64,000 bases of DNA from Salinigranum halophilum. Its GTDB lineage: Archaea; Halobacteriota; Halobacteria; Halobacteriales; Haloferacaceae. Location: assembly GCF_007004735.1 (NCBI RefSeq), contig NZ_SSNL01000004.1, forward strand, positions 496,001 through 560,000, read 5' to 3'. A program made the position numbers and the translations under genes. The notes beneath the pieces were generated by a model that saw only the letters and a list, made by a program, of their open reading frames with translations, made no database searches and was not told where the DNA came from. Of this stretch, positions 35,722 to 44,825 are shown piece by piece (position 1 is the stretch's first letter; each line of letters opens with the position of its first letter).

Positions 35722-37200
35722 TCACTCGCCACCCGTCTGCACGTCGACCGACGTCGGGTTCGACCGGGTCAACACGACGGGCTCGCCGGGGACGTTCACC
35801 AGGGTGTCCGAAATCTCACAGCCGTTACACTCCTGCAGGTGGATGCCGTTCTGGTCGTGGTCGTACAGGTGGAGGTAGCTGTCCCGTACCACGGACTCGT
35901 CCCGGCCGGTGACCGTGATGGCGTGCTCGACGTCGGCCGGTCCCACGACGTTGACGTCCTCGAGCGTGAGGTCGTACGGCTCCTTCGCCAGCCGTTCGTC
36001 GGCCTGTTCGGCCACGAACGGGGCGACGCCGTCGGCCCTGGTGAACACCTGGAGGTGTCTGAACGTCGCAGAGCCGTGGTTGTCGCGGACGGCCACGATG
36101 GCCGCGGCGGTGGAGTTGACCGGCATCGACTGGACGTGAACGTCGACGTCGTCGAACAGGACGCCGTTGTTGCCCCCGAACGAGCGATTCTCGCCCCCGG
36201 ACTCACACAGGATGGCCCGCGTCTTCAGATACTGTTCGCCCTCCGGCACCCGTGCCGCGTTCTCCGTGTCGAGGAAGACCTGGCAGTTCTTGACCCAACT
36301 CTGCTTCTCGGGGTGGCTGCCGCCGTCGATGCGGATGTTCGTGTTGTCGTTGTTCTCGAAGTAGCAGTTCTCGATGCGCGCACAGCCACGGTGCTGGGTG
36401 AAGTACATCGCCGACGAGCCCATGTTCCGGATGTCGGAGTTGAGGAGGCGAATCTCGCCGCGGTGGGCGCTCCCGAGGTAGATCCCCCCTTTCCGCGCGG
36501 GGTACTTCTTTACGATGCCGCCCCCGCGGCAGTGGAAGCCGTCGATGACGCCGAGGCCGTCGGTCTCGGTGATTCGAACCCGGAGACAGCTCCCGGGGTC
36601 GTGTTCCTCGGCCGGGTTGAAGCCGGCCCACTCGACGTTGGTGATCGAGAGGCCGTCCCGGAGGGCGACGACCATCCCGACACCGGTGACCATGTCCTGT
36701 GTCTGCTGGACGGTGAAGTTGTCCAGCAAGACGTTCTCGCCGTCCCGGATGTTGAACATCAGGTAGTCGCCGGGGTCCTCCGACCCCTCGTTGCCCTCGG
36801 GGAAGACGAACTCGACGTCGCGTCGGCTCTCGCCCAGCCCGCGCATCCCGAACGTGTCGACCTCGAACAGGACGTGCGACTTCGTCGCCAGATACTGCCC
36901 CGGGGGGAACTCGATAAGCGTCTTCGGCTCGAGCGCGGCCTCGAGCGCGCCGTCGATGGGTTCCTCGCCGTCCGGGTCCATCCCGAGGTCCGCCACCGCA
37001 TCGAGCGTCCGCTCGAACGCCTCCTCCGGGACGACCGGCTCGTCGACAGCCGTCGGCGACGGTGTCTCGGTCGACTGGCTCGCCGGCGTCTCGGTGCCCG
37101 TCGCGGCCGACACGTCCCCCGCCTTTCGGCCGCCGCACCCGGCGAACAGGCCGGCAGCGGTGGTACCCGCCGCCGCGCGCAGGAACGTCCGTCGCTTCAT
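35722..37200 (-). CDS. Beta-helix lipoprotein, paralogue of the 31000-34038 protein
   Basis: A 492-residue exported protein. The start KRRTFLRAAAGTTAAGLFAG with Cys21 is a twin-arginine signal with lipobox, so it should be lipid-anchored. After a Thr/Ser/Pro spacer the beta-helix runs from about residue 60 to the end. Long stretches match the large protein, for example [32 protein letters not shown] and SHPEKQSWVKNC. The C-terminal beta modules of the large protein are absent. The stop faces the phosphotransferase-like gene (14 nt apart), and the ATG overlaps the stop of the glycosyltransferase at 37197 by 4 nt. Confidence 0.88.
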   Translation of the reverse strand: MKRRTFLRAAAGTTAAGLFAGCGGRKAGDVSAATGTETPASQSTETPSPTAVDEPVVPEEAFERTLDAVADLGMDPDGEEPIDGALEAALEPKTLIEFPPGQYLATKSHVLFEVDTFGMRGLGESRRDVEFVFPEGNEGSEDPGDYLMFNIRDGENVLLDNFTVQQTQDMVTGVGMVVALRDGLSITNVEWAGFNPAEEHDPGSCLRVRITETDGLGVIDGFHCRGGGIVKKYPARKGGIYLGSAHRGEIRLLNSDIRNMGSSAMYFTQHRGCARIENCYFENNDNTNIRIDGGSHPEKQSWVKNCQVFLDTENAARVPEGEQYLKTRAILCESGGENRSFGGNNGVLFDDVDVHVQSMPVNSTAAAIVAVRDNHGSATFRHLQVFTRADGVAPFVAEQADERLAKEPYDLTLEDVNVVGPADVEHAITVTGRDESVVRDSYLHLYDHDQNGIHLQECNGCEISDTLVNVPGEPVVLTRSNPTSVDVQTGGE

Positions 37201-38327
37201 GCCTGGCCTCCGTCGGCGGTCCGGACGACGGTCTGCCAGTCCCGGCGCGCGCCGTCGTACGAGTACCGCTCTCTGATCGACGTCGCGTTCGCGGCCAGGC
37301 GGGCGTGTCCGTCCGCGTCGGCCGACAGCGCCGCGAGCGCCGCGGCGAGCGCCTCGCCGTCCGCGTCGGCGAGGACGCGTCCGGCGCGGGTCTGGTCGAC
37401 CACCTCGGGAATCGCACCGACGCGTGGTGCGACACAGGGCAGGCCACAGGCCATCGCTTCGACCAGCGTGAGCGGGAGCGCGTCGCGACTGGACGTCAGG
37501 ACGAACGTCGACGACGACTGGTAGTACTCGACGGGGTCGTCGACCCAGCCCGGGCGGTCGACCCGGTCGGCGATCCCGGCCGCCTCGAGGGCAGCGTCGA
37601 CCTCCGCTTCGAGCGGGCCGTCACCGAGCATCACCGCCTCGAACGACCGCTCCTCGTCGAGTGCGGCGAGCGCCCTGACGAACGCGAGCGGCTGTTTCTC
37701 CGCACTGAACCGGCCGACCCAGATGTAGTCGTACTCGGTTGGGGTCTCGGTCGGTGCGGGCTCGTACTCGTCGACGTCGACCGGGTTCACGAGAACGACC
37801 GCGCGACCCTCGTCGACGCCCATCTGGATCAGTCGGCCGCGATACACCTCACCGGGCACCGAGACGACGTCGAACGCTCGGAACAGCCGAATCGTGAGCG
37901 GGCCGTACCATCGCTCGGCGTGGACGTCGATGTCCGAGCCCATCACGCCGAGATGGACCGGCGTCCCCGAGAGGCGACCGACCGCGAGGGCGAACAGGCC
38001 GTAGGGCACCATCGAGAAGGAGACGACGAGGTCGTACTCGTCGCGTCGCGCGAGCCAGGCGGCATACACGAACTGGACGAGGAGTTCGACCAGTTTGTGA
38101 CCGACCCGCGGCACGTACCGGTAGGTGACGCCCGGGAGCCGCTCGTACCGCATCCGCGAGACGACCGAGAGGTGCGAGACGAGGTCGACGAGCGGGCCGA
38201 CGTGCCGTGTGAACTTGTCGGGGTTGCGGGTGAAGCCCGTCACTGCCAGGACGGCCGTCTCGTCGGCCTCGTCGGCCTCGTCGGCCTCGCCGGTCGGTGT
38301 CGGGTTGGTGCTCATCGCGGCCGACAC
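37197..38327 (-). CDS. Family 4 glycosyltransferase (GT-B)
   Basis: A 376-residue retaining glycosyltransferase. The C-terminal nucleotide-binding half has WVGRFSAEKQPLAFVRAL, MLGDGPLE, and the family motif SSRDALPLTLVEAMACGLP (about 283-301) with the two Glu of the E-x7-E motif replaced or shifted at the first position. The N-terminal half has MGSDIDVHAERW. The first 20 residues are Glu/Ala/Asp repeats from a threefold 9-nt repeat at 38261-38287. Starts at 38327 or 38315 are possible. It is translationally coupled to the beta-helix lipoprotein. It adds a hexose-type sugar; specificity is unknown. Confidence 0.88.
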   Translation of the reverse strand: MSAAMSTNPTPTGEADEADEADETAVLAVTGFTRNPDKFTRHVGPLVDLVSHLSVVSRMRYERLPGVTYRYVPRVGHKLVELLVQFVYAAWLARRDEYDLVVSFSMVPYGLFALAVGRLSGTPVHLGVMGSDIDVHAERWYGPLTIRLFRAFDVVSVPGEVYRGRLIQMGVDEGRAVVLVNPVDVDEYEPAPTETPTEYDYIWVGRFSAEKQPLAFVRALAALDEERSFEAVMLGDGPLEAEVDAALEAAGIADRVDRPGWVDDPVEYYQSSSTFVLTSSRDALPLTLVEAMACGLPCVAPRVGAIPEVVDQTRAGRVLADADGEALAAALAALSADADGHARLAANATSIRERYSYDGARRDWQTVVRTADGGQA

Positions 38328-38454
38328 CGCCCGTGGGCGTCGCCGGAGCGGTCGGTCGGCACAGGGTGTGGAGGGACTGCTACGGTCATCGGAGTTGTGC
38401 GTGCTGTCGCGGTCGGAAGGGTATTGTTATACACGGGTTGACCTCCGTCGTCGC

Positions 38455-39873
38455 TCAGATGTACCCCAGGTCGGACAGTTGCTCGCGCATCTCGGGGGTG
38501 AAGTTGGTCTCGTCGGCGCTCGGTCCGGCCGTCGGGTGGGGGTTGTCGATCCGGCGCCCGAGTTCGGCCCGGAGGCGAGCGGCGGTGTGTGGGTAGTGCG
38601 CTTCGACGTCCTCGGTCTCGTCGGGGAGTCGGAACAGTTCGGTCCGGGCCTCGCTCTCGAGGTATTTGAACTCGCCCGTCCGGACTGCCGAGACGGGGTC
38701 GGCGTGGAACCGGTCGGTGTCGAACCCGGGGTCGACGTCGAGGTACGACTCGAACTGCGCGACCCCGCGCTGGGAGATGACGGTGTCGTACGGCGTCTCG
38801 GAGAGGGGCCGTCCCTGGAACTGTTCGTGGTCGCAGCCGAGGCGAGCGGCGACCGTCCGGGTGACGTCGATGTGCTGGACGAGACTCTCCGTGTCCACCT
38901 CGTCGGTGTCGAGGTTGTGGGTCACCAGCGGGACGTTCGTCAGGCCGTCGTCGAGGACGAGGTTGTGTCCGACGAGACCCTGTTCGCCGAAGAGGTCGCC
39001 GTGGTCGCCGGTGACGACGAAGACCGTCTCGCGTCCGTCCAGCGCCTCGACGGTGTCGAACAGTCGGCCGACGAGTTCGTCCGCGTAGGCGATTTCGGCG
39101 TCGTACAGCGCCTCGATGGTCCGCCACTCGCGGTCGGTGAAGTCCGCACCGTCGGCGATATTCTCGATGACTCGCTCCTGTGAGCCGTAGCGTTCGAACG
39201 AGAGGTCGAGGGCCGCCTCGGGCGCGAACTCGTCGTCGGTGAGATACCGGTCGATGTACTTCTCGGGGGGCGTGTAGGGGAGGTGGGGGTTCGGGCAGTG
39301 GACGTAGAGGAAGAACGGGTCGTCCCCGCGACCGAACGACTGCACCCACCGCTGGAGCACCCGCTGCATCACGTAGGTGAGGTTGTGTTCGTGGCCCTCC
39401 AGCGAGAAGCCGTGGGCGTAGGTTCGCAGTCGCGCGATGTACGCCAGCATCGGTAGGACCGTCTCACGGTGTTTGTACAGGTGTTTCAGGCTCAGCCAAC
39501 TGAACTTCTCGAACCCTCTGTCGAGCCCGGTCGCGGCGCTGAGATACGGGTTCGAGGACAGACAGGCGGTGAAGTACCCGTTCTCCCCGAGGAGTTCGGG
39601 GACCGTGCGGAGGTCCGAACGCAACGGCTCCTCGGCGTTGCCGTCGAGGCCGACCCCGTGGCGGAACAGGTGCGTCCCGGTCAGCATCGAGGCGCTCGAC
39701 GCCGGCGTCCAGATGGACTGCGAGAAACAGTTGCCGAAGCGCGCGCCGTCCGCCCTGGCCGCGATGCGCTCGAGGTTCGGTGTCGTGTCCCGCCCGTAGC
39801 CGTGTACGGACGTGTGGTCCGCCCGCACGCTCTCGAGCGTGACCCAGACGACGTTCGGTCGTGACTCCGTCAT
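38455..39873 (-). CDS. Sulfatase-like enzyme of the alkaline phosphatase superfamily
   Basis: A 472-residue sulfatase-fold protein without signal peptide. The N-terminal metal residue is Glu14 (VTLESVRADH), where sulfatases have Asp and LtaS-like enzymes have Glu. The active-site loop reads SIWTPASSASMLTG, with Thr56 and no Cys or formylglycine consensus. VVTGDHGDLFGEQG is the second metal motif, and YVHCPNPHLPY is the usual HxPxxP-like turn. The protein ends in LSDLGYI. A phosphotransferase or phosphodiesterase role is therefore at least as likely as sulfate release. It has its own promoter upstream. Confidence 0.82.
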   Translation of the reverse strand: MTESRPNVVWVTLESVRADHTSVHGYGRDTTPNLERIAARADGARFGNCFSQSIWTPASSASMLTGTHLFRHGVGLDGNAEEPLRSDLRTVPELLGENGYFTACLSSNPYLSAATGLDRGFEKFSWLSLKHLYKHRETVLPMLAYIARLRTYAHGFSLEGHEHNLTYVMQRVLQRWVQSFGRGDDPFFLYVHCPNPHLPYTPPEKYIDRYLTDDEFAPEAALDLSFERYGSQERVIENIADGADFTDREWRTIEALYDAEIAYADELVGRLFDTVEALDGRETVFVVTGDHGDLFGEQGLVGHNLVLDDGLTNVPLVTHNLDTDEVDTESLVQHIDVTRTVAARLGCDHEQFQGRPLSETPYDTVISQRGVAQFESYLDVDPGFDTDRFHADPVSAVRTGEFKYLESEARTELFRLPDETEDVEAHYPHTAARLRAELGRRIDNPHPTAGPSADETNFTPEMREQLSDLGYI

Positions 39874-39896
39874 TCAGGGCGACCAACCACGTCCAC

Positions 39897-39922
39897 GGGT
39901 AAAGATAATTCATCGATAAAAC
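39897..39922 (-). promoter_or_regulatory. Promoter region of the 38455-39873 gene
   Basis: Two A/T boxes are read on the minus strand: TTTTATCGATG at 39910-39920 and AATTATCTTTAC at 39899-39910. The nearer one is 26-37 nt before the ATG at 39873. Confidence 0.45.
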
Positions 39923-39950
39923 ACGACGCAGCGACACGTCCTCGGTTAAG

Positions 39951-39964
39951 CGGGTGTTTACCCG
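39951..39964. terminator. Short GC hairpin downstream of the DUF1616 gene
   Basis: CGGGT-GTTT-ACCCG forms a five-pair stem with a four-base loop, about 60 nt beyond the stop of the 40024-41055 gene. No T-run follows strongly, so terminator function is only a possibility. Confidence 0.25.
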
Positions 39965-40023
39965 GTCGGGACCGACGCGAGGACCCCCGGACGGGGACGG
40001 CTGCGGCAGTAGTCACGACGGTG

Positions 40024-41055
40024 TCACTCCGGCGGCGTGACCTCGACCCAGAGCGTGAGGGTCCGGTACGCCGAGTCCGTCCCTGGGTCCTCTGGAGGGG
40101 TGCCACGATAGACGAGGTAGGTGAGTCGGAGTCGGTCGCCGTACCGGTCGGGTCGGAGCGTGTGGCGGACGGTCCGGGTCTCACCGTCCGCGACGGCGAC
40201 GTCCAGTCGCCTGAGCGTGCTGGTCTCGACGGGGTCGCCGGCTTCGGAGAGTCGCTGGAGTTCGACGACGACCGAGTACTCGACACGCGCGCCCTCGTGG
40301 TTCTCGAGCGAGAGCACGTACTCACCCGAGTCGCCGCCGGAGAACGTCGACTGGTACCCGCCGGCGACGAGTTCGCCCGCCTCGTTCTCCGTGAGGAGCG
40401 ACGCCTGCGTGTACGTCGACCCGACCTCCGGCTCGACCACGGCGAAGGTGAAGGCGAACAGCGTCGAGACGGCGGCGACGACGAGGAGGAGGTTCACTGC
40501 CACCTCGACACGGTCGCCCGCGAACGCCGACTGGGCGCGCCGGGCGAGTCGGTCGGACGGGAGCGTGTACCGCTCGTCCGTCGCGAGTCGCGCCCGGCGG
40601 ACGACGCCGAACAACAGCCCCACGACGATGACGCCGCCGACCACGAACACGACCGTGAGCGTCGTGAACGGCACTCCCGCGGCGGCCATCAACAGCCCCA
40701 TCGGCGGGACGAGCGCGACGCTCAGCCCGAACGAGAGGACGAACCGCTCCCAGTCGGTTATCGCCGGACTGGTCAGTCGGTGGACCGGGGGCCCGCGACG
40801 ACGAGCATCGCCGTCCGGGTCCCCGTCGTCGTCGGCTCCGTCCGAGGGGGTCCGCTCGGGAAACAGCGCCGTCGTGAGCGTGTACCCCGGGAGGAACAAC
40901 AGCGCGACCACGGCGACGACGCCGCGCGGCAGTCCCGGCTCGAAGAGCGAGACGCTCACGACGAACAGGGCGACGAGCGAGAGAACGACGGCCGCTTCGA
41001 CGACCATCGGTGCTCGGGGCGACGGCACGGGACCGGTGGCGTTCGTCGACGACAT
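40024..41055 (-). CDS. DUF1616 family membrane protein
   Basis: A 343-residue membrane protein. Two helices at about 18-62 (the second with LLFLPGYTLTTALFP) and WERFVLSFGLSVALVPP are the DUF1616 signature. Two more helices follow near 115-150, then a cytoplasmic or linker stretch, one helix at about 185-210 and a C-terminal external beta domain (about 215-343). The family is common in archaeal surface-polysaccharide clusters, but no activity is known. It stands alone on its strand. Confidence 0.82.
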   Translation of the reverse strand: MSSTNATGPVPSPRAPMVVEAAVVLSLVALFVVSVSLFEPGLPRGVVAVVALLFLPGYTLTTALFPERTPSDGADDDGDPDGDARRRGPPVHRLTSPAITDWERFVLSFGLSVALVPPMGLLMAAAGVPFTTLTVVFVVGGVIVVGLLFGVVRRARLATDERYTLPSDRLARRAQSAFAGDRVEVAVNLLLVVAAVSTLFAFTFAVVEPEVGSTYTQASLLTENEAGELVAGGYQSTFSGGDSGEYVLSLENHEGARVEYSVVVELQRLSEAGDPVETSTLRRLDVAVADGETRTVRHTLRPDRYGDRLRLTYLVYRGTPPEDPGTDSAYRTLTLWVEVTPPE

Positions 41056-41291
41056 CTATCGGCCCACGCGACGGCGCTCGGCCGCGGGGACACTCGTGTG
41101 ACACGACGGGGCAGGTGGGGTCATCCGGTTACCCGACGTACGGGGAGCGAACCCGTTTGTTATGGACGCTGTAACGAGCGCTCACGGGACGTGGCTGGTC
41201 GCGCAGCCTTCGTGAGCGTCGCCGACCGACGACGGTATAAGCGGTCCATAGTTAACCCGCCGTCTCGCGTCGTGGCGCGCACGGCCCCACA

Positions 41292-42065
41292 ATGACGGAG
41301 TTAAGTGTAATAATACCGACACTGAAGCCCGAGGACGAGATCGAGAGCCTCAGGCGACTCGAACGGCTGGCGTTCGACGACTACGAGGTCATCGTCCGCG
41401 ACGACGACCGCGCCACCACCGCGCGGAACGAGGGCATCGAGCGCGCCGAGAGCGACAAGCTGGTGTTTCTCGACGACGACTCGCTCCCCGCGGAGGGGTA
41501 TCTCGAACGGGCCGCTGAACTGCTCGACCGCGAGGCCGCGGTCGCCGGGCGAGTGGTCCACCCGCGCGACGACGTGGTGAAGCGGTTCACCGGCCACTAC
41601 GCGCTGGCGGACTCGGCGAAGTACGTGTCGCGGTTCTGGGGCTGTAACATGCTGGTGCGACGGGAGGTGTTCGAGGACGTCGGGATGTGGGACGAGGAGA
41701 TCACGTGGGGCCACGAGGAGAAGGAACTCGCCGAGCGCGTCCTACACGAGTACCCCATCTACTACGACCCCGACCTGTTGGTGTATCACGCCTACGCGGA
41801 CTCGATTGTGGACCTCTGGCGCAAGGCCTACCGGATGGAACGCCAGACGCCACACTACTGGGACCGGGTGGGCCGGCCGCGCTCGCAACAGTGGGTCGAC
41901 ACGGTGCGGTTGCTCCTCGACCCGTTCAAGTACGTGGGCTACTCCGCCCCGCACACGGTCGCCCGTGCCGGTCGCACCGTCGCTCGCGTCGCCGGTCGGA
42001 CCAGTGGCCTGCTCGACTCGGCGTCGACGGGCGGTGGGCGACGGCGCGACCTCCCGTTCTTCTGA
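41292..42065 (+). CDS. Family 2 glycosyltransferase (short)
   Basis: A 257-residue GT-A enzyme. The motifs are SVIIPTLKPEDEIESL, VRDDDRATTARNEGIE, and the metal site FLDDDSLP (about 57-64). WGCNMLVRREVFEDVGMWDE and WGHEEKELAERV form the acceptor and catalytic loop region (the ED/EE base). No transmembrane helix. Probably adds one sugar to a lipid-linked or nucleotide-linked acceptor of the glycan. Its upstream region holds GGTATAAGCGG and TAGTTAACCCG, 30-60 nt before the ATG, as promoter candidates. Confidence 0.9.
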   Translation: MTELSVIIPTLKPEDEIESLRRLERLAFDDYEVIVRDDDRATTARNEGIERAESDKLVFLDDDSLPAEGYLERAAELLDREAAVAGRVVHPRDDVVKRFTGHYALADSAKYVSRFWGCNMLVRREVFEDVGMWDEEITWGHEEKELAERVLHEYPIYYDPDLLVYHAYADSIVDLWRKAYRMERQTPHYWDRVGRPRSQQWVDTVRLLLDPFKYVGYSAPHTVARAGRTVARVAGRTSGLLDSASTGGGRRRDLPFF

Positions 42066-42098
42066 GTCGCCGTGGGGTCGATACAGACGCGCACTCGC

Positions 42099-43298
42099 TC
42101 AGGAAGCGTCGGGAGCGCCCGCCGCGATGCTCGGTCCGGTCGCCCGCTCGTCGGCGGCCAGCAGGTAGTGTGAGAGGGCGTGTGCCATCGTCGCCTGACA
42201 CCAGCGCATGCACGTGATGCGTTTCGTGTAGTACCGCCGCTTCTCGAGGTAGAAGGCGCCGTCCCCGTCCGACAGGTTGGTCGTTCCCCAGTCGAGGATC
42301 CGCCGGGCGAACGAGAGGTCGCCCAGGTCGGTGAAGACGACGGCCCCTTCGGCGACCGCGTGGACGTCTCGCGGATACGGTTGCCGCTCGTCGTAGTTCG
42401 GCGAACCGTCGGCGTTGAACAGGTGCTCGCGGTGGAACGTCGCGGCCCGTTCGATGGTCCGCTCGAACCGGTCGTCGACGAGGTCGGCGTAGCGGAGGAA
42501 CGTCTCGAGGACGAAGCCGTTGTGGAAGTTGTCCATCGAGAGGTGTGACGCCGACGGCGGGTCCATGTACTGCCACCCGCCGAGGTCGGTCTGCTGTGCG
42601 GCCACGTAGTCGAGAATCCGGGTCGCGCGCTCGCGGTAGCCGTCGTCGTCGAACCGCTGGGACAGTTCGAGCAGGAGGCGCGCGCCGAGCGCGTTCGCGT
42701 TGAGCGTGTACGCCTCGCCGCTGTCGTTCGGCGTGTACAGGATGCGCGCGCCGGGGCCGTCCGGGACGTCGTGGTACTGGAGGTCGTCGACGACGAACGC
42801 CGCGGCCGTCCGGGCGATGTCGGCGTAGTCGCGTTCGAGATGGCTGTCTGCGGCGAGCAGCGCGCGGACCGCGTAGGAGGTGCCGACGATTCCGGGGACG
42901 TTCGGGCCCGTCCGCGCTTCGAGGCCCTGAAGCGGGTGCTTGTGGCCGCCGCAGAAGCCGCTGTAGCCGTCGCTTCGGTGCTCGACGAGCCACGCTGTCA
43001 GCGCGCGGGCGTCGTCGAGATACCGTCGTTCGCCCGTCAGTTCGAACATCGCCGTGTTCGCGAGCACGAACATCGAGACGCCCATGAAGTTGCGTCGCTG
43101 TTCGACGAGGAGGAGCGGGCGAACGTTCACCGGGGCCCGCCTGACGAACTGCTGGAACGCCAGGTTCAGCCAGCGGTTGTCGACCGGTAGCCGCCGCAGC
43201 AGGGCGCTCGACTCGCCGTCGTAGAGGTCCCAGCCGGTGTAGTCGCGTTCGCGCGCGTACGAGAGGACGTCCGCGAGCGTGGAGCGTGTCGGCTGCAT
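42099..43298 (-). CDS. Alpha/alpha-toroid protein of unknown function
   Basis: A 399-residue, mostly helical protein with repeated helical hairpins and aromatic/acidic loop residues, consistent with an (alpha/alpha)6 barrel as in glycan lyases, unsaturated glucuronyl hydrolases and C5-epimerase-like enzymes. Notable stretches are YSGFCGGHKHPLQG, GWQYMDPPSASHLSMDNFHN and FYLEKRRYYTKRITCMRWCQ. It starts exactly where the phosphodiesterase-like gene stops (43299), so it belongs to the same mRNA. Similar proteins are sometimes mislabelled as transporters, but no membrane helix is visible. A glycan-modifying role is inference. Confidence 0.75.
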   Translation of the reverse strand: MQPTRSTLADVLSYARERDYTGWDLYDGESSALLRRLPVDNRWLNLAFQQFVRRAPVNVRPLLLVEQRRNFMGVSMFVLANTAMFELTGERRYLDDARALTAWLVEHRSDGYSGFCGGHKHPLQGLEARTGPNVPGIVGTSYAVRALLAADSHLERDYADIARTAAAFVVDDLQYHDVPDGPGARILYTPNDSGEAYTLNANALGARLLLELSQRFDDDGYRERATRILDYVAAQQTDLGGWQYMDPPSASHLSMDNFHNGFVLETFLRYADLVDDRFERTIERAATFHREHLFNADGSPNYDERQPYPRDVHAVAEGAVVFTDLGDLSFARRILDWGTTNLSDGDGAFYLEKRRYYTKRITCMRWCQATMAHALSHYLLAADERATGPSIAAGAPDAS

Positions 43299-44825
43299 CT
43301 ATTCGAGGTAACCGAGGTCTTCGAGCCGGCGCTTCAGTTCGTCGCTGTCGTCCGCATCGCCCGCCGGGCCCGGCTGGAGCGGTGGTCGCGTCCGCCGCCG
43401 ACCCAGTCCGTCGGCGAACGCGTCCGTGACCGCCTCGCCGTCGACGTCGTCGGGGACGGGACAGTCCAGATACCGCAGGACGGTCGGCATGACGTCGAGC
43501 AACGACCGCTCGGCGAGCGTCCCCGGTTCGACCTCGTCGCCGTGAAGGAGCAACATCCCGCGCGGGTGGTTCCCCGACGTCCAGGAGGTGACCTGCGTCT
43601 CGAACACCGACGGCGTCACGCCGCCGTAGATCTCCCAGCCGTCGGCCGCAACGAGCACGAGGTCGGGCGCGTCGTCGACGTACTCGCCCGTGTAGACCTC
43701 CTCGGCGGGGGAGACGTGGTCCAACACCGGCTCGCCATCGACGGTGAGTGCCGAGAGTTCCGCGGCGAGGTCGTCGCGGAACGACTCGTAGCGGTCGCCG
43801 AGCGCCTCGCGGTTGAGATAGACGGGGCCCTGGCTCACCGCGAGCGCCGTCGTGTGCTCCCAGTCGACGCGAGCGGACAGCTCCGACGTCGGCACCGGGT
43901 AGCCGGAGGTCACGAGGTCGTCGTACACCGACGCCGGGAGCACTGCCTTCGCGAGCTTCGCCATCCGCCGCGGGGAGAGCGAGAGGCGTTTCAACAACGA
44001 GTAGGCCCCGCCGCTCGCGCTGTCGGACAGCCCCGTGTCGAACGAGAGGTACCCGTTCTCGATGAGATACCGGTTGACGACGAAGGTGCGGTCGACGGTG
44101 TCGTGGCCGTGGTCTGAGTAGAGTATCGTGAGGACGTCCTCGTCGTCGAGTCGGCCGAGGTGTTCGTCGATGCGGCGCCAGGCCTCTCGCGTCTCCGGGC
44201 CGTCCCCGTACTTGTGCTGGAGGACGTTGATGTAGAACACCGTCAGGTGGAGGTAGTCGTAGTCCGCTTCGAGGAGGTCGCCCAGCAGCTCGAACCGCGA
44301 GTCGATGAGGTCGTACGCCCGCTCCAGCCCCTCCGCCGTGGTGACGTCGTCGACGCCGATGTCCCAGTCGTATTCGGCCGCGAGTCGCTCCTGGACGTCC
44401 GGCGGGTGCGTGATGCTCCGGTCGAGGTCGACGCCGAACGGAGCGCCGAAGCCCGAGACCATCAGCCCGTCGACCGGCTCCGGGGGGTAGGTCATCGGGA
44501 CGTTGACCACGGCCGACCGCTTGCCCTCCGCGGCGAGGTAGTCCCAGACGTCCGCCGTCGCGAACGACCGCGCGTCGGGCGAGGTCAACTCGCCGCTCGC
44601 CCGGTCGAGGTTCAGCCACCAGTAGACGCCCAGTTTCCCCGGGTTCTTCCCCGACGTCGAACAGCGCCACGCCGGACAGGTGACCGGGGGGTCGACCGAC
44701 CGAAGCGGTGCGCGCGCGCCCTCCTCAACGAGTGCGGCCAGATTCGGCAGGTCGCCCGCCGCCATGAGACGGTCGAGTTTGTGCCACGCGGCACCGTCGA
44801 GCCCGATCGAGAGGACCTGTGTCAT
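43299..44825 (-). CDS. Type I phosphodiesterase/nucleotide pyrophosphatase-like enzyme (AlkP superfamily)
   Basis: A 508-residue enzyme. The first metal Asp is Asp10 (SIGLDGAAW), the nucleophile is Thr49 in PPVTCPAWRC as in nucleotide pyrophosphatases and phosphodiesterases, and YSDHGHDTVD holds the Asp-His pair. The long central insert and the C-terminal LEDLGYLE tail match many haloarchaeal family members found in glycan clusters. No signal peptide. Its ATG overlaps the stop of the GNAT-like gene at 44822 by 4 nt and its stop abuts the toroid gene. Substrate unknown: it could release or transfer a phosphate-linked group on a glycan intermediate. Confidence 0.86.
   Translation of the reverse strand: MTQVLSIGLDGAAWHKLDRLMAAGDLPNLAALVEEGARAPLRSVDPPVTCPAWRCSTSGKNPGKLGVYWWLNLDRASGELTSPDARSFATADVWDYLAAEGKRSAVVNVPMTYPPEPVDGLMVSGFGAPFGVDLDRSITHPPDVQERLAAEYDWDIGVDDVTTAEGLERAYDLIDSRFELLGDLLEADYDYLHLTVFYINVLQHKYGDGPETREAWRRIDEHLGRLDDEDVLTILYSDHGHDTVDRTFVVNRYLIENGYLSFDTGLSDSASGGAYSLLKRLSLSPRRMAKLAKAVLPASVYDDLVTSGYPVPTSELSARVDWEHTTALAVSQGPVYLNREALGDRYESFRDDLAAELSALTVDGEPVLDHVSPAEEVYTGEYVDDAPDLVLVAADGWEIYGGVTPSVFETQVTSWTSGNHPRGMLLLHGDEVEPGTLAERSLLDVMPTVLRYLDCPVPDDVDGEAVTDAFADGLGRRRTRPPLQPGPAGDADDSDELKRRLEDLGYLE

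Noticed and set aside
38261-38287. Three exact 9-nt repeats as a phase-variation switch
   Set aside because: The unit length is a multiple of three, so changes would only alter the Glu-Ala-Asp count and not the reading frame.
41926-44670. A 914-codon open frame on the minus strand
   Set aside because: It overlaps the phosphodiesterase-like and toroid genes in another frame and reads as Arg/Pro/Gly-rich sequence, a shadow typical of GC-rich coding DNA.
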